NCBI RefSeq assembly: GCF_015265455.1
Contig: NZ_CP054492.1
Location: forward strand, 248,001 to 312,000
Length of the DNA stretch: 64,000 bases
Source of the DNA: Candidatus Sulfurimonas baltica
GTDB lineage: Bacteria > Campylobacterota > Campylobacteria > Campylobacterales > Sulfurimonadaceae
Direction: 5' to 3'
The notes beneath the pieces were generated by a model, which had not been told where the DNA came from, made no database searches, and saw only the letters and a list, made by a program, of their open reading frames with translations. Below, piece by piece: positions 8,648-18,754 of this stretch. Each line of letters opens with the position of its first letter. Position 1 is the first letter of the stretch. Both the position numbers and the translations under genes were made by a program.

Positions 8648-11133
8648 GCGAAAATATTACTATAAACATTGATGGTAAAGATATTCAAACGCAAGAGGGC
8701 GAGTATATACTCAACGCTGCTCGAGCAAACAATATCTTTATACCGGCAATATGTTATTTAACAAGATGTAGTCCAACACTAGCTTGTCGTATCTGTCTTG
8801 TAGAGGCTGATGGCAAACAAGTTTATGCTTGTAATGCTAAGTCTAAAGATGGTATGAACATTACAACTTCGACTGAAAATATTGCAAAAGAACGCCGTGC
8901 TATTATGGAAGTTTACGATGTAAACCATCCTCTTCAATGTGGTGTTTGTGATCAGTCTGGTGAGTGTGAGTTGCAAAACTATACTTTAGAGATGGGTGTA
9001 GATTCTCAAAGTTACGCTGTTAAAGATGTAGCAAGAGAATCAAAAGATTGGGGTCATTTACATTATGATCCGGCTCTTTGTATAGTTTGTGAGAGATGTG
9101 TTACAGCATGTAAAGATATGATTGGTGACAATTCGCTTAAAACTGTAGCCCGCGGTGCAGATGCATTGGATGCAGAGTATAAAGAGAGTATGCCAAAAGA
9201 TGCTTATGCAATGTGGAATAAGCTTAATAAATCTGTTATTGGACTAACAAGCGGTGAAGAGATGCTTGATTGTACATCTTGTGGCGAGTGTGCTTCAGTT
9301 TGTCCTGTTGGCGCTTTAGTTGATACTCACTTTATGTATAAGTCTAACGCTTGGGAGTTAAATCAAATTCCTGCTACATGTGGACACTGTTCTGCTGGTT
9401 GTCAAATAACTTACGATGTTAAGCACACTAGTATTGAAAATGATGAAGATAAAATCTATCGTGTTATGAATGAGTGGAACTATGTTTCGCTTTGTGGCGC
9501 CGGAAGATATGGATTTGACTATCAAAACAGAGTTGAAGCTAAAGATGAGGCAGCATTTGCAAATGCAATTGAAGCTTTCAAAAAAGCTGATACTATTGAG
9601 TTTACATCTACTATAACTAACGAAGAGGCTTTTATACTTCAAAAAATAAAAGAGAAACTTGGAGTTAAGCTTGTAAATAGTGAAGCTAAATCATTCCAGA
9701 CATTTTTAAATAACTATAGTGAAATTAGTGGTACTAAACTTTATGGCAATGACCTAGAAGCTACTCATAACGCAAACTTCATTATCTCTGTTGGTACAGC
9801 ACTTAAGAGTGATAATCCAAATGCAAGATATGCCCTCAATAACTCAATGACTGTAAATAAAGGTGCAGGTTTATATTTTCATCCTGTAAAAGATCCAATC
9901 ATAGAGGGTCTTGGCAAAAGCATTATGACGGTTCAACATGCTCCGCTTCAAGAGGAAGCAGTTTTATACCTGATTCTTGACCTTTTTGCAGATAAAGAGA
10001 AACTTCCAGCTAGTATTATTGACTATTTGGCAACATTTCATTCTGAAAAAACCATTACAATAGAAGAGACAATTAAAGAAGAAATTACTGAAATAGTAAA
10101 CGTTATGAAGAAAAATGAAGAGACCGGTGAAGATGAAGAAGTAGAAGAAGAGAAGAAAAAAATGGTTCCTAAAAAAATCTCTAAAGAGGTTGTTGTTGAT
10201 GATAACAGACTTTTAGAGATATTAGGCGCAGACGGTAAGTTTATGGAGAGCTTGGAGAAAAATCTAGCTAAAAAAGATAGTTTTGCTCTGATTGCCGGAC
10301 CGGACCTATATACTCATCCAAACTCAAAAAATCTTGCTCGTCTTTTAGGACTAATTGAGAAGTATAGTGCATTTGAAATTACTATGATACCAACTCTTAC
10401 AAATTCATTAGGTGTTGCACTTATATGTGAGCTTGATGAAACAAGCGGCTCATTAAGTGTTGGGTACAATACTAAGGGTGACTTTACTCTCTGTGCTCTT
10501 GGTGAAGGAGACTTGGATATGCCGGCTATTAATCAGCAAGAGGGGACTCTTACAAGTGTTAACAAAAGAGTAAACCCTACAAATGCTGCTGTCGGATACA
10601 ATGGTTATACACTAAACGATATCGCAAACAAATTGGGTATTAAAGCGTATAATACTATTGATTATACTGCTTCTCTTCCAGTCGCATCAGGCTTTAAGGG
10701 TGTGAAATTTGACTCTTTACCAAATCATTACTCTAATGATGGAGTTGAGCATCGTGGATATCTTTTAGAGAATGTTAGTGCTAAAACAAGTTCTGATGAA
10801 TCAGTAGAAAAGTTTAGTGATTCAAAACTAGAAGGTACTATAATCTATCTTGCTAATCCAGTAAGACAGTTTACAGAGTTTACAAATAAAACTACTAATC
10901 TTAATGAGATTGGCGGACTCTACATGAGTGAAGAGTTCCTAAGTAAATCTGATTTAAGTGAAGGAGACAGTGTGAGAGTTAAGAGTGAGAGTGGTGAGCT
11001 TGTTGTTAATATCGTAAGTGATAATAAAATCAGTGGTGATATTGCACTTCTACCAACGTTTGATTCTAAAATAAATTCAGAGGTTCTTCTAAACGGTTAC
11101 CGTTTTGCAGTAGCTTCGATTGAAAAGGTGTAA
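8644..11133 (+). CDS. nuoG: NADH-quinone oxidoreductase subunit G, second copy
   Basis: The 829-residue paralogue of the preceding gene has the same cluster order: Cys38, 48, 51 and 63; His95 with Cys99, 102, 108; Cys146-156; Cys210-220; N7-type Cys246, 249, 253 and 284. It has a longer loop between the two ferredoxin-like motifs (about 160-205) and a highly charged Glu/Lys insertion at residues 468-520. Shared segments such as DLDMPA.NQQEGT show common descent with clear divergence. It may form a second branch of the cluster chain or serve a different donor protein. The start overlaps the previous stop. Confidence 0.92.
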   Translation: MSENITINIDGKDIQTQEGEYILNAARANNIFIPAICYLTRCSPTLACRICLVEADGKQVYACNAKSKDGMNITTSTENIAKERRAIMEVYDVNHPLQCGVCDQSGECELQNYTLEMGVDSQSYAVKDVARESKDWGHLHYDPALCIVCERCVTACKDMIGDNSLKTVARGADALDAEYKESMPKDAYAMWNKLNKSVIGLTSGEEMLDCTSCGECASVCPVGALVDTHFMYKSNAWELNQIPATCGHCSAGCQITYDVKHTSIENDEDKIYRVMNEWNYVSLCGAGRYGFDYQNRVEAKDEAAFANAIEAFKKADTIEFTSTITNEEAFILQKIKEKLGVKLVNSEAKSFQTFLNNYSEISGTKLYGNDLEATHNANFIISVGTALKSDNPNARYALNNSMTVNKGAGLYFHPVKDPIIEGLGKSIMTVQHAPLQEEAVLYLILDLFADKEKLPASIIDYLATFHSEKTITIEETIKEEITEIVNVMKKNEETGEDEEVEEEKKKMVPKKISKEVVVDDNRLLEILGADGKFMESLEKNLAKKDSFALIAGPDLYTHPNSKNLARLLGLIEKYSAFEITMIPTLTNSLGVALICELDETSGSLSVGYNTKGDFTLCALGEGDLDMPAINQQEGTLTSVNKRVNPTNAAVGYNGYTLNDIANKLGIKAYNTIDYTASLPVASGFKGVKFDSLPNHYSNDGVEHRGYLLENVSAKTSSDESVEKFSDSKLEGTIIYLANPVRQFTEFTNKTTNLNEIGGLYMSEEFLSKSDLSEGDSVRVKSESGELVVNIVSDNKISGDIALLPTFDSKINSEVLLNGYRFAVASIEKV

Positions 11134-11136
11134 TAT

Positions 11137-12123
11137 ATGGAAACAGCATATTTAATTGAAACGGTTATAAAAATCGTTGTAATTTTACTTGTCTTTTCTG
11201 CATTAGCAGGGATAGGTACTTATTTTGAGAGAAAGATTTTAGCATTTATGCAACGTCGTTTAGGGCCAATGAATGTTGGACCATACGGACTTTTACAAGT
11301 TGCGGCAGATGGAATAAAACTTTTTACTAAAGAGGATATTGTCCCCTCTAATGTAGTTGGAAGAATATTTAAAATTGCTCCTGTTATTACAGCTGCTACC
11401 GCTTTTATGGCAGCTGCTGCAATTCCTTTCTTGCCATCATTCACACTTTTTGGATATGAAGTTCATCCAATAGTTGCTGATATTAATATTGGTATTTTAT
11501 ATATATTAGGGATTATGGGAGTTGGTCTTTATGGTCCTCTTCTTGGTGGTATGGCATCAGCTAATAAGTTTGCATTACTCTCAGCTGCTCGTGGTGCTGC
11601 AGTATTTATCTCTTATGAGGTTGTTACAGGTTTGTCAATATTGGCTCCTATTATGTTAGTTGGCTCACTTTCACTGATTGATTTTAATGAGTATCAAGCT
11701 GGTGGATTTACAGATTGGATTGTATGGTCTCAACCTGTTGCATTTATTTTATTTTGGATTGCTGCATTTGCTGAAACTGGTCGTACGCCATTTCATCTTA
11801 TAGCAAATGATCATGAAATTATTGATGGTTTCGGTACAGAATACTCTGGTATGAGATGGGGACTTTTCTTTATTGGTGAGTATGCAAATATGTTCTTTAT
11901 CTCTTTTGTAATACCTCTACTCTTCTTAGGTGGATATGGTGATGGAAGTCTATTAGGTGCTTTAGGTTTACTTGGTAAAATGGCATTTTTCTTCTTCTTT
12001 TTCTTATGGACAAGAGCTGCATGGCCAGATGTTAGACCAGATCAATTGATGTGGTTATGTTGGAAAGTTCTAATGCCGATAGCAGTGCTAAATATCTTAA
12101 TCACTGCAATTGTGATGATGTAA
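11137..12123 (+). CDS. nuoH: NADH-quinone oxidoreductase subunit H (cluster 1)
   Basis: Membrane subunit of 328 residues with about eight helices that links the peripheral arm to the proton-pumping arm and lines the quinone channel. The ERKILAFMQRRLGPMNVGP loop, the AETGRTPFHLIANDHEIIDGF segment with its acidic cluster, and the RAAWPDVRPDQLM segment are hallmark NuoH sequences. Standard length, unlike the 420-residue paralogue in cluster 2. It lies three bases after the second nuoG and nine before nuoI. Confidence 0.96.
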   Translation: METAYLIETVIKIVVILLVFSALAGIGTYFERKILAFMQRRLGPMNVGPYGLLQVAADGIKLFTKEDIVPSNVVGRIFKIAPVITAATAFMAAAAIPFLPSFTLFGYEVHPIVADINIGILYILGIMGVGLYGPLLGGMASANKFALLSAARGAAVFISYEVVTGLSILAPIMLVGSLSLIDFNEYQAGGFTDWIVWSQPVAFILFWIAAFAETGRTPFHLIANDHEIIDGFGTEYSGMRWGLFFIGEYANMFFISFVIPLLFLGGYGDGSLLGALGLLGKMAFFFFFFLWTRAAWPDVRPDQLMWLCWKVLMPIAVLNILITAIVMM

Positions 12124-12132
12124 GGGGTGATG

Positions 12133-12747
12133 ATGAATAATGAACAATTTAACGACAGAGATGTCAGTAACGGATATTTCTTAGTAGATATAGAAGATTA
12201 TCCTACCACTGGTTGGGATAAGTTTAAAAGAACACTTAAAAGAAGTCTTAGAGGCGAGCTTTTTGTTGGTCTTTGGGTTGTATTGCGTGAGATGATAAGA
12301 TTTGACATACATACAATAAAATACCCTGAAGAGAAGATGCCAATTGGTCCAAGATATCGTGCAGTGCATGAGATGAAAAGACTTTGGGAGTCTGAGGCAG
12401 AGAGATGTATCGGTTGTGGGCTTTGTGAAAAAATCTGTATTTCTAACTGTATTAAAATGGATACTAAAATTGATGAAAATTCTCGTAAAGAGGTTTCTGA
12501 ATATAGTATTAATCTTGGAAGATGTATTTTTTGTGGTTATTGTGCTGAAGTGTGTCCAGAACTTGCAATTACGCACGGTGGAGAGTATGAAAATGCTAGT
12601 GATCAAAGAGAGCACTTTGTAATGTATGAAGATATGTTAACTCCAATAGATAAGATGAAGGCTGGAAAACAGCTGGAGTTCGAAGGTTTTGGTGCGATTA
12701 CACCACATGAAGATGAGCGTGTTAAAAAAACACCTCTATCATATTAA
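12133..12747 (+). CDS. nuoI: NADH-quinone oxidoreductase subunit I (cluster 1)
   Basis: Peripheral subunit with two [4Fe-4S] clusters (N6a, N6b) that pass electrons from NuoG to NuoB. The motifs are [11 protein letters not shown] and [12 protein letters not shown]; the first lacks the proline that usually follows the fourth cysteine. At 204 residues it has a longer N-terminus than its cluster 2 relative. Three in-frame starts (GTG 12127, ATG 12130, ATG 12133) are crowded together; AAGGGG at 12122-12127 is best spaced for 12133. Confidence 0.94.
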   Translation: MNNEQFNDRDVSNGYFLVDIEDYPTTGWDKFKRTLKRSLRGELFVGLWVVLREMIRFDIHTIKYPEEKMPIGPRYRAVHEMKRLWESEAERCIGCGLCEKICISNCIKMDTKIDENSRKEVSEYSINLGRCIFCGYCAEVCPELAITHGGEYENASDQREHFVMYEDMLTPIDKMKAGKQLEFEGFGAITPHEDERVKKTPLSY

Positions 12748-12758
12748 GGAGTTAGGTT

Positions 12759-13334
12759 ATGTTTGAAGCAATTGCATTTTATCTGTTTGCATTTTTAACA
12801 ATTTCTATGTTTTATATTACAGTAACAACGTCACAGGCGCTATATGCCCTTACAGCATTGGCAGCAGGGATGATTTTTATATCAGCATTTTTCTTTATAT
12901 TAGGTGCTGACTTTTTAGGTGCGATTCAAATCGTTGTTTATTCAGGTGCTGTGATGGCTCTTTATGCATTTGGTATGATGTTCTTTGATACTACCAGAGA
13001 GATAAAAGAGAAAAACGGTAACAAGTATATTGTTGTAGGATTAAGTATCATATCTGCAATATTGGTTGTTGCTATTTTTGCCGGTCCTATCGTAAGTGAT
13101 AACATTACTGCTCTTTATCCAATGACTCCAGGTGCAGGAAATACTCAAGAGGTAGGTATGGTTTTGTTTACTAAGTATCTTGTCCCTTTTGAAGTTGCCG
13201 CCGTAATGCTACTTGTTGCAATGGTTGCAGGTATTGTTCTTGCCGGTAAAAAAATGGATCTTTCTTTGACTCTTATGGATGAAGATGATATTAGAAAAAT
13301 GAGAGAAGAAAAAAATAAAAAGGTGCTTTCATGA
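12759..13334 (+). CDS. nuoJ: NADH-quinone oxidoreductase subunit J (cluster 1)
   Basis: Integral membrane subunit of 191 residues with five predicted helices. The GAIQIVVYSGAVMALYAFGMMFFD stretch (third helix) and the C-terminal KYLVPFEVAAVMLLVAMVAGIVLA helix are typical of NuoJ. A ribosome site AAGGAG precedes the ATG. The end overlaps nuoK by four bases. The family couples quinone chemistry to proton movement through the third helix; that role is family knowledge, not visible here. Confidence 0.94.
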   Translation: MFEAIAFYLFAFLTISMFYITVTTSQALYALTALAAGMIFISAFFFILGADFLGAIQIVVYSGAVMALYAFGMMFFDTTREIKEKNGNKYIVVGLSIISAILVVAIFAGPIVSDNITALYPMTPGAGNTQEVGMVLFTKYLVPFEVAAVMLLVAMVAGIVLAGKKMDLSLTLMDEDDIRKMREEKNKKVLS

Positions 13335-13639
13335 TGGAAATTGGACTAAACCATTATCTTGTTCTTTCAACAATTTTATTTGCTATAGGACTAGTTGGTG
13401 TAATGAGAAGAAAAAATCTGCTTATGTTGTTTTTTGCAACAGAGATACTTCTTAACTCTGTAAATATATCTTTTGCTGCGATTTCACATTTTTACGGTGA
13501 CTTAACAGGACAGATGTTTGCATTTTTCGTAATAGCTATTGCTGCTTCAGAAGTAGCTGTTGGGCTTGGTCTGCTAATTGTATGGCATAAAAAACATAAC
13601 AATATTGACTTAGACCAAATGTCAATGATGAGAGGATAA
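13331..13639 (+). CDS. nuoK: NADH-quinone oxidoreductase subunit K (cluster 1)
   Basis: Small three-helix antiporter-like (MrpC-type) subunit of 102 residues. The buried glutamates of helices two and three are seen in FATEILLNSVN and AASEVAVGLGL. The start overlaps the nuoJ end. Two ATGs lie back to back; the first has AAAAAGG at a good distance. Cluster 2 holds a 100-residue relative. Confidence 0.94.
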   Translation: MMEIGLNHYLVLSTILFAIGLVGVMRRKNLLMLFFATEILLNSVNISFAAISHFYGDLTGQMFAFFVIAIAASEVAVGLGLLIVWHKKHNNIDLDQMSMMRG

Positions 13640-13642
13640 CAG

Positions 13643-15565
13643 ATGGAATTATTTTTATATACTGCACTGTTTTCGCCACTAGTTGGTTCTTTGTTTGCAG
13701 CACTATTTGGTGCATCTCCTAGGACAAAAATAGCTGGTATCGTTCCAAGTATTTTGCTTGGTGTTTCTCTGCTGAGCAGTACAATCCTTCTTGTTTTGGT
13801 ACTTTCAACTGGTCATACACTACATGTAGAGATGATGACTTGGATGGCAACCGGAGACTTATATATTCCTTTTGGATTTGTAGTTGATCAAGTATCTGTT
13901 ACAATGATGATGGTTGTAACGCTAGTTTCAACTGTTGTACATGTATATGCAGTTGGTTATATGGATCACGATGCAGGTTTTAACCGTTTCTTTGCTTGGT
14001 TGTCTGCATTTGTTTTTTCAATGCTTGTTCTTGTTATGAGTGATAACTTTGCTGGTCTTTTTATTGGTTGGGAAGGTGTTGGTCTTTGTTCATGGGGTCT
14101 TATCGGTTTTTGGTATAAAAAAGAGTCTGCAACATGGGCTGCTAATGAAGCGTTCATTATGAACCGTATTGCTGACCTTGGAATGCTTATTGGTATTTTC
14201 TTAGTTTATTGGAATACAGGTACACTTCAGTATGATGAAGCATTCGCTGCTATGCCTTCTTTAGAGAGCGATGTTTTAACTTGGATGGGTATATTTTTGT
14301 TTATCGGTGCTATGGGTAAATCAGCTCAGTTTCCACTACATACATGGCTCGCAGATGCGATGGAAGGTCCTACTCCAGTTTCTGCACTAATTCACGCTGC
14401 TACTATGGTTACAGCCGGTGTTTATCTTGTAGTTCGTGCTAATCCGTTGTATGATTTAATTCCACATGTAGGGTTGTTTATAGCATCTCTTGGTGCTTTT
14501 GTTGCAATTTTTGCAGCATCAATGGCTCTTGTGAATCGTGACATTAAACGTGTTATTGCTTACTCAACTCTTTCTCAGCTTGGATATATGTTTGTTGCAG
14601 CAGGACTAGGTGCATACTGGGTTGCATTATTTCACCTTATGGCACACGCATTCTTTAAAGCATTACTATTTCTTGGTGCTGGTAATGTTATGCACGCTAT
14701 GGATAGTGAACTTGATCCATTTAAAATGGGTGGACTTGGCAAGAAGATGAAGGCTAGTATGATTATGATGACACTAGCATCAGTTGCTCTTGCTGGTATA
14801 TATCCATTTGCTGGTTTCTTTTCAAAAGATTTAATCCTAGAGGTTGGTTTTGTTGAACATCACTATATCATCTATACAGTGCTACTATTAACTGCTGGTT
14901 TAACTGCATTTTATTCATTTAGAATTATTGCTTTAATTTTCCATGGTGAAGAGAGATATAAACTATTTGGTTTTCATCCGCATGAAGCATACAAGTTTAT
15001 GCTCGTTGCTATGAGCCCACTTTTAATTCTTGCAATTATTGCAGGTTCGTTTAAAATGACATACTTTGAGATGGTTACATATGTACTTCCAGCTACAGAG
15101 TATCATGTTCATTCACAATTGACATATTGGATTATGACTATTGGTACACAACTTTTTGTTATTGCTGCAATTCTTTTTGCATATAAAAAATATACATCAA
15201 GAGATATAAAAGTACCTGATGGAACTTCTAAAATGGAAAAAAGTTTTGCATATAAACTTTTATTCAATCAATACTATATCCCTTATGCTTATGAAGAGTA
15301 TATTGTTAAGCCATACAGAGAGTTGTCTGATGCATGTTGGACAAAGATTGATGAAAAAGTTGTTGACGCAAGTGTTGATGGAATAGCACATATGTTCTAT
15401 TCAACTGGTGAAAACACAAGAGCAATGCAGAGTGGTAATCTATCAACTATGCTTAAATGGATGGTAGCAGGAACTGTTGTCTTGCTATCGTTAGCTGTAG
15501 TTTTTGGACTTGCAGTTAGATATTCTGGTGAAATCAAAACGATTTTATCAGGTTTAGGAGCTTAA
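13643..15565 (+). CDS. nuoL: NADH-quinone oxidoreductase subunit L (cluster 1)
   Basis: Antiporter-like subunit of 640 residues at the far end of the membrane arm, with about 15-16 helices and the C-terminal lateral helix region. Key segments include GWEGVGLCSWGLIGFWY, MGKSAQFPLHTWLADAMEGPTPVSALIHAATMVTAGVY and a YSTLSQLGYMF proton-path segment. Conserved glutamate and lysine residues of the half channels are present. Lies three bases after nuoK. It carries one of the six CTACATGTAG palindromes of the window (13820-13829), encoding Leu-His-Val. Confidence 0.96.
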   Translation: MELFLYTALFSPLVGSLFAALFGASPRTKIAGIVPSILLGVSLLSSTILLVLVLSTGHTLHVEMMTWMATGDLYIPFGFVVDQVSVTMMMVVTLVSTVVHVYAVGYMDHDAGFNRFFAWLSAFVFSMLVLVMSDNFAGLFIGWEGVGLCSWGLIGFWYKKESATWAANEAFIMNRIADLGMLIGIFLVYWNTGTLQYDEAFAAMPSLESDVLTWMGIFLFIGAMGKSAQFPLHTWLADAMEGPTPVSALIHAATMVTAGVYLVVRANPLYDLIPHVGLFIASLGAFVAIFAASMALVNRDIKRVIAYSTLSQLGYMFVAAGLGAYWVALFHLMAHAFFKALLFLGAGNVMHAMDSELDPFKMGGLGKKMKASMIMMTLASVALAGIYPFAGFFSKDLILEVGFVEHHYIIYTVLLLTAGLTAFYSFRIIALIFHGEERYKLFGFHPHEAYKFMLVAMSPLLILAIIAGSFKMTYFEMVTYVLPATEYHVHSQLTYWIMTIGTQLFVIAAILFAYKKYTSRDIKVPDGTSKMEKSFAYKLLFNQYYIPYAYEEYIVKPYRELSDACWTKIDEKVVDASVDGIAHMFYSTGENTRAMQSGNLSTMLKWMVAGTVVLLSLAVVFGLAVRYSGEIKTILSGLGA

Positions 15566-15568
15566 TAT

Positions 15569-17116
15569 ATGTTAGATCATATCTTATCGATTTTAATTTT
15601 CTTCCCGGCACTAGCAGCTGTGCTTGGATTCGTTGTTCATAAAGACAGTATGCGTTCATACGGTGTAGCAGTAGCTACAGTGGAGTTTGCGCTATCTCTA
15701 TGGCTTTGGTTTGCTTTTGATTCAAATGTTTCTGGCATGCAGTTTATGGAGCAGGTAGCTCTTGTTCCAGCATTTGGAATTAACTATATTGTCGGTGTAG
15801 ATGGTATATCACTATTTATTATTATATTAGCGTCATTTTTTACTATGATTGGGATTGCTTCGTTAACGGATACTAAAGATGTAAAAAATATGATAATCAC
15901 ACTTTTGTTTTTACATATGACAATGATAGGTGTATTTGTTGCTCTTGATGCTATTGTGTTTTATGTATTCTGGGAACTTTCACTAGTACCAATGTTATAT
16001 ATCATTGGTGCATGGGGTGGACCAAGAAGAATTTACGCTTCTGTTAAATTTTTCTTATATACATTTACAGGTTCACTTGTAATGCTAGTTGGTATGCTGT
16101 TTATGGCTTATTTTTACTATCAAGCAACAGGTCAATGGAGTTTTGCAATTCTTGATTGGTACCGTCTAATATTGCCTGAATCATTCCAGCTTTGGTTATT
16201 TGTAGCATTTTTCTTTGGTTTTGCAATCAAGGTTCCAATGTTTCCATTCCATACTTGGTTACCATACGCTCACGGTCAAGCACCAACTATTGGTTCTGTA
16301 ATACTTGCGGCAATTTTACTGAAAATGGGTACATATGCTTTTATCCGTTTTTCGCTGCCACTTTTTCCAGATGCGTCAGTTTACTTCATGTACCCAATTG
16401 CAGTATTGGCAATTATTATGATTATCTACACTGCGATGGTAGCATACGCACAAAAAGATATTAAGCAGGTTGTTGCATACTCATCTGTATCTCATATGGG
16501 TGTAATTATCCTCGGTACATTTGCACTTAATGTTGAGGGAATTACAGGTTCAGTATTTTTAATGATTGCTCACGGTGTTGTCTCTGGTGCTCTGTTCTTG
16601 CTTGTAGGTGTTATTTATGACAGACGTCATACAAAACTTATGAGTGAATTTGGTGGACTTGCAGCAGTTATGCCTAGATATGCGACAATTTTTGGAATAA
16701 TGATGATGGCTTCAGTTGGTATGCCGCTTACAATTAACTTTGTAGGTGAGTTTTTAAGTCTTATTGGTTTTTATCAGCAGTCTCATATCTTAACACTTTT
16801 AGCAGGTGTAGCAATAATCGTAGGAGCTATCTACATGCTAGCAGCTTACAAAAAGATGTTCTTTGGTGAAGTTACAAAAGAGGAAAATAGAAATCTCCCA
16901 GATGTAAACAAAAGAGAGCTAATAGCATTAATTCCTTTAGTTGCGATAACTATATGGCTAGGTATTTATCCTAAACCGCTCTTAGAGCCTATCAATAATT
17001 CAGTAGAAGCAGTTGTTCAGTTAATGCATGAAAAATCTACAACTGAGGAAGCAAAAAATAGAATACCAAATCTTAATATTCTAATTAATAAGACTTCTGT
17101 AAAGGAGGCACACTAA
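15569..17116 (+). CDS. nuoM: NADH-quinone oxidoreductase subunit M (cluster 1)
   Basis: Antiporter-like proton-pumping subunit of 515 residues with about 14 helices. The [18 protein letters not shown] segment, the [17 protein letters not shown] helix with the essential Glu, and the [22 protein letters not shown] segment with Lys and His are typical. It starts three bases after nuoL and shares one base with nuoN. The last 40 residues form a polar tail. Confidence 0.96.
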   Translation: MLDHILSILIFFPALAAVLGFVVHKDSMRSYGVAVATVEFALSLWLWFAFDSNVSGMQFMEQVALVPAFGINYIVGVDGISLFIIILASFFTMIGIASLTDTKDVKNMIITLLFLHMTMIGVFVALDAIVFYVFWELSLVPMLYIIGAWGGPRRIYASVKFFLYTFTGSLVMLVGMLFMAYFYYQATGQWSFAILDWYRLILPESFQLWLFVAFFFGFAIKVPMFPFHTWLPYAHGQAPTIGSVILAAILLKMGTYAFIRFSLPLFPDASVYFMYPIAVLAIIMIIYTAMVAYAQKDIKQVVAYSSVSHMGVIILGTFALNVEGITGSVFLMIAHGVVSGALFLLVGVIYDRRHTKLMSEFGGLAAVMPRYATIFGIMMMASVGMPLTINFVGEFLSLIGFYQQSHILTLLAGVAIIVGAIYMLAAYKKMFFGEVTKEENRNLPDVNKRELIALIPLVAITIWLGIYPKPLLEPINNSVEAVVQLMHEKSTTEEAKNRIPNLNILINKTSVKEAH

Positions 17117-18624
17117 TGTTATCACCAGTAAATATTTCAATGGAGTCACTAAACTTAATGACTTTAGCACCAATGCTAATTCCAATAGTTGGTGCTCTTT
17201 TAATCTTAGTAATAGATCTGTTTAAAAGCGGACAAGATAAATCTTTATATGTAATGATAAGTTTACTTGTATTGGGAATTGATTTTGCTGCACTGTTAGA
17301 TTCAGCAGGTATATTTGCCCAAAACGGTACAGTTATGGGTGTTTTTGATGTAATGCTTATAGATGGTTTGGCAATTTTGTCGCAGTTCATTATCGTTGCA
17401 GCATCAATGCTTTTTATCCCATTGGCACTAACACATAAGAGATTCCATGAGTTCTCATACCCTGAATTCTTTGCATTATTCTTATTTATGATAGCAGGCT
17501 TCCAGTTTATGGTAGCAACTGATAATTTAATATTAATCTTTGTAGGGTTGGAGACAGCTTCTTTAGCACTGTACACTTTGATTGCTATGCATAACCGCGA
17601 TAAATCATTTGAGGCTGCTGTTAAGTACTTTACAATGGGTGCTTTAGCTGCAGGTTTCTTTAGTTTTGGTTCTATGGTGTTTTATGCACTTACAGGCTCA
17701 GTGGAGATAAATCAGATAGCAAGTGTTCTTTCTGCAAACAACTATGCTGATATAGGCTTTGTTCTTATTGGAGTTGTATTCCTTTTAGCATCGTTTGGTT
17801 TTAAACTTTCTATGGTCCCTTTTCATACTTGGACTCCAGATGTTTATGAGGGTTCTTCAGCTGCACTAGCTGGATACATGTCAATTGTTCCAAAAATAGC
17901 TGCATTTGTTGTTGCCATGAGACTATTTGAGTTTTTAATTCATAGTGGGATAGTTTGGTTAGAAGTGATTTTATATATTGGTGTAGTTCTTACTATGACT
18001 ATGGCAAATATATGGGCACTTGTTCAAACTGATGTAAAAAGAATGCTTGCATATAGTTCAATCTCACATGCAGGTTTTGTTATGGCAGCAATTTTAATAG
18101 GTACTACACAATCAAACAGTGCTCTATTTTTATACTGGATTTTATTTAGTTTCACAAACTTAGGATCTTTTTCTATGTTGTGGATAAGCAGACAGAAAAA
18201 TCTTCCAGCTCATCAGCAATCAGACCATAGTTATGACAAATTTGCCGGGATGGTTAAAACATCACCAATGGCTGCATCTATTATGGCTCTGTTTATGTTA
18301 AGTTTAGCCGGTCTTCCTCCCTTCGCTCTATTTTGGGGTAAGTTATATATGATTAGTTCAGCGATTACAGGAGGCTATACAGTATTAGCACTTATTATGG
18401 CACTTAACTCTGCTATAGCCGGTTACTACTACCTAAAACTTATAGTATATATGTTTATGAGAGAACCGGTGGTAGGTAATGATGGACATGTATATGTGTC
18501 TAATGCAACACTTCCACTTAAAACTATTATCGGTTTTGCAGCAATAGGAACTATATTTGCTTTTTTATTGCTAAACCCACTCTTAGAGTTTGTTACATCA
18601 TTCGTATACAATAGCGGATATTAA
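17116..18624 (+). CDS. nuoN: NADH-quinone oxidoreductase subunit N (cluster 1)
   Basis: Third antiporter-like subunit, 502 residues and about 14 helices. [16 protein letters not shown] carries the conserved Glu, [19 protein letters not shown] the lysine and histidine of the proton path, and [14 protein letters not shown] the second channel motif. It is the last gene of cluster 1; after 130 bases containing hairpins comes pflA. C. jejuni and H. pylori have the same nuoN-pflA order. Confidence 0.96.
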   Translation: MLSPVNISMESLNLMTLAPMLIPIVGALLILVIDLFKSGQDKSLYVMISLLVLGIDFAALLDSAGIFAQNGTVMGVFDVMLIDGLAILSQFIIVAASMLFIPLALTHKRFHEFSYPEFFALFLFMIAGFQFMVATDNLILIFVGLETASLALYTLIAMHNRDKSFEAAVKYFTMGALAAGFFSFGSMVFYALTGSVEINQIASVLSANNYADIGFVLIGVVFLLASFGFKLSMVPFHTWTPDVYEGSSAALAGYMSIVPKIAAFVVAMRLFEFLIHSGIVWLEVILYIGVVLTMTMANIWALVQTDVKRMLAYSSISHAGFVMAAILIGTTQSNSALFLYWILFSFTNLGSFSMLWISRQKNLPAHQQSDHSYDKFAGMVKTSPMAASIMALFMLSLAGLPPFALFWGKLYMISSAITGGYTVLALIMALNSAIAGYYYLKLIVYMFMREPVVGNDGHVYVSNATLPLKTIIGFAAIGTIFAFLLLNPLLEFVTSFVYNSGY

Positions 18625-18652
18625 TAAATTTCTCTGCATTTATGCTAATGTC

Positions 18653-18728
18653 AACCAATAATAATATGGTTTGGCTTTAGTGTCAAGGTTGGTGCAACCT
18701 AGCGAAGCAATAGCTTAACTAGGTGTTG
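18653..18728 (+). other. Overlapping hairpins between nuoN and pflA
   Basis: Three inverted repeats fill this gap: AACCA (18653-18657) with TGGTT (18667-18671); AGGTTG (18686-18691) with CAACCT (18695-18700) around a three-base loop; and CCTAG (18698-18702) with CTAGG (18719-18723), enclosing AAGC/GCTT. The second and third share 18698-18700 and so exclude each other. There is no T tract as in a standard terminator. It may be an attenuator, an RNA processing site, or a small RNA. Confidence 0.45.
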
Positions 18729-18754
18729 TAAAAATTAATAATAGGGATAGAAAT

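Noticed and set aside
8644-11133. Second nuoG as a pseudogene
   Set aside because: The frame is complete, all cluster cysteines are kept and both ends are spaced for translation.
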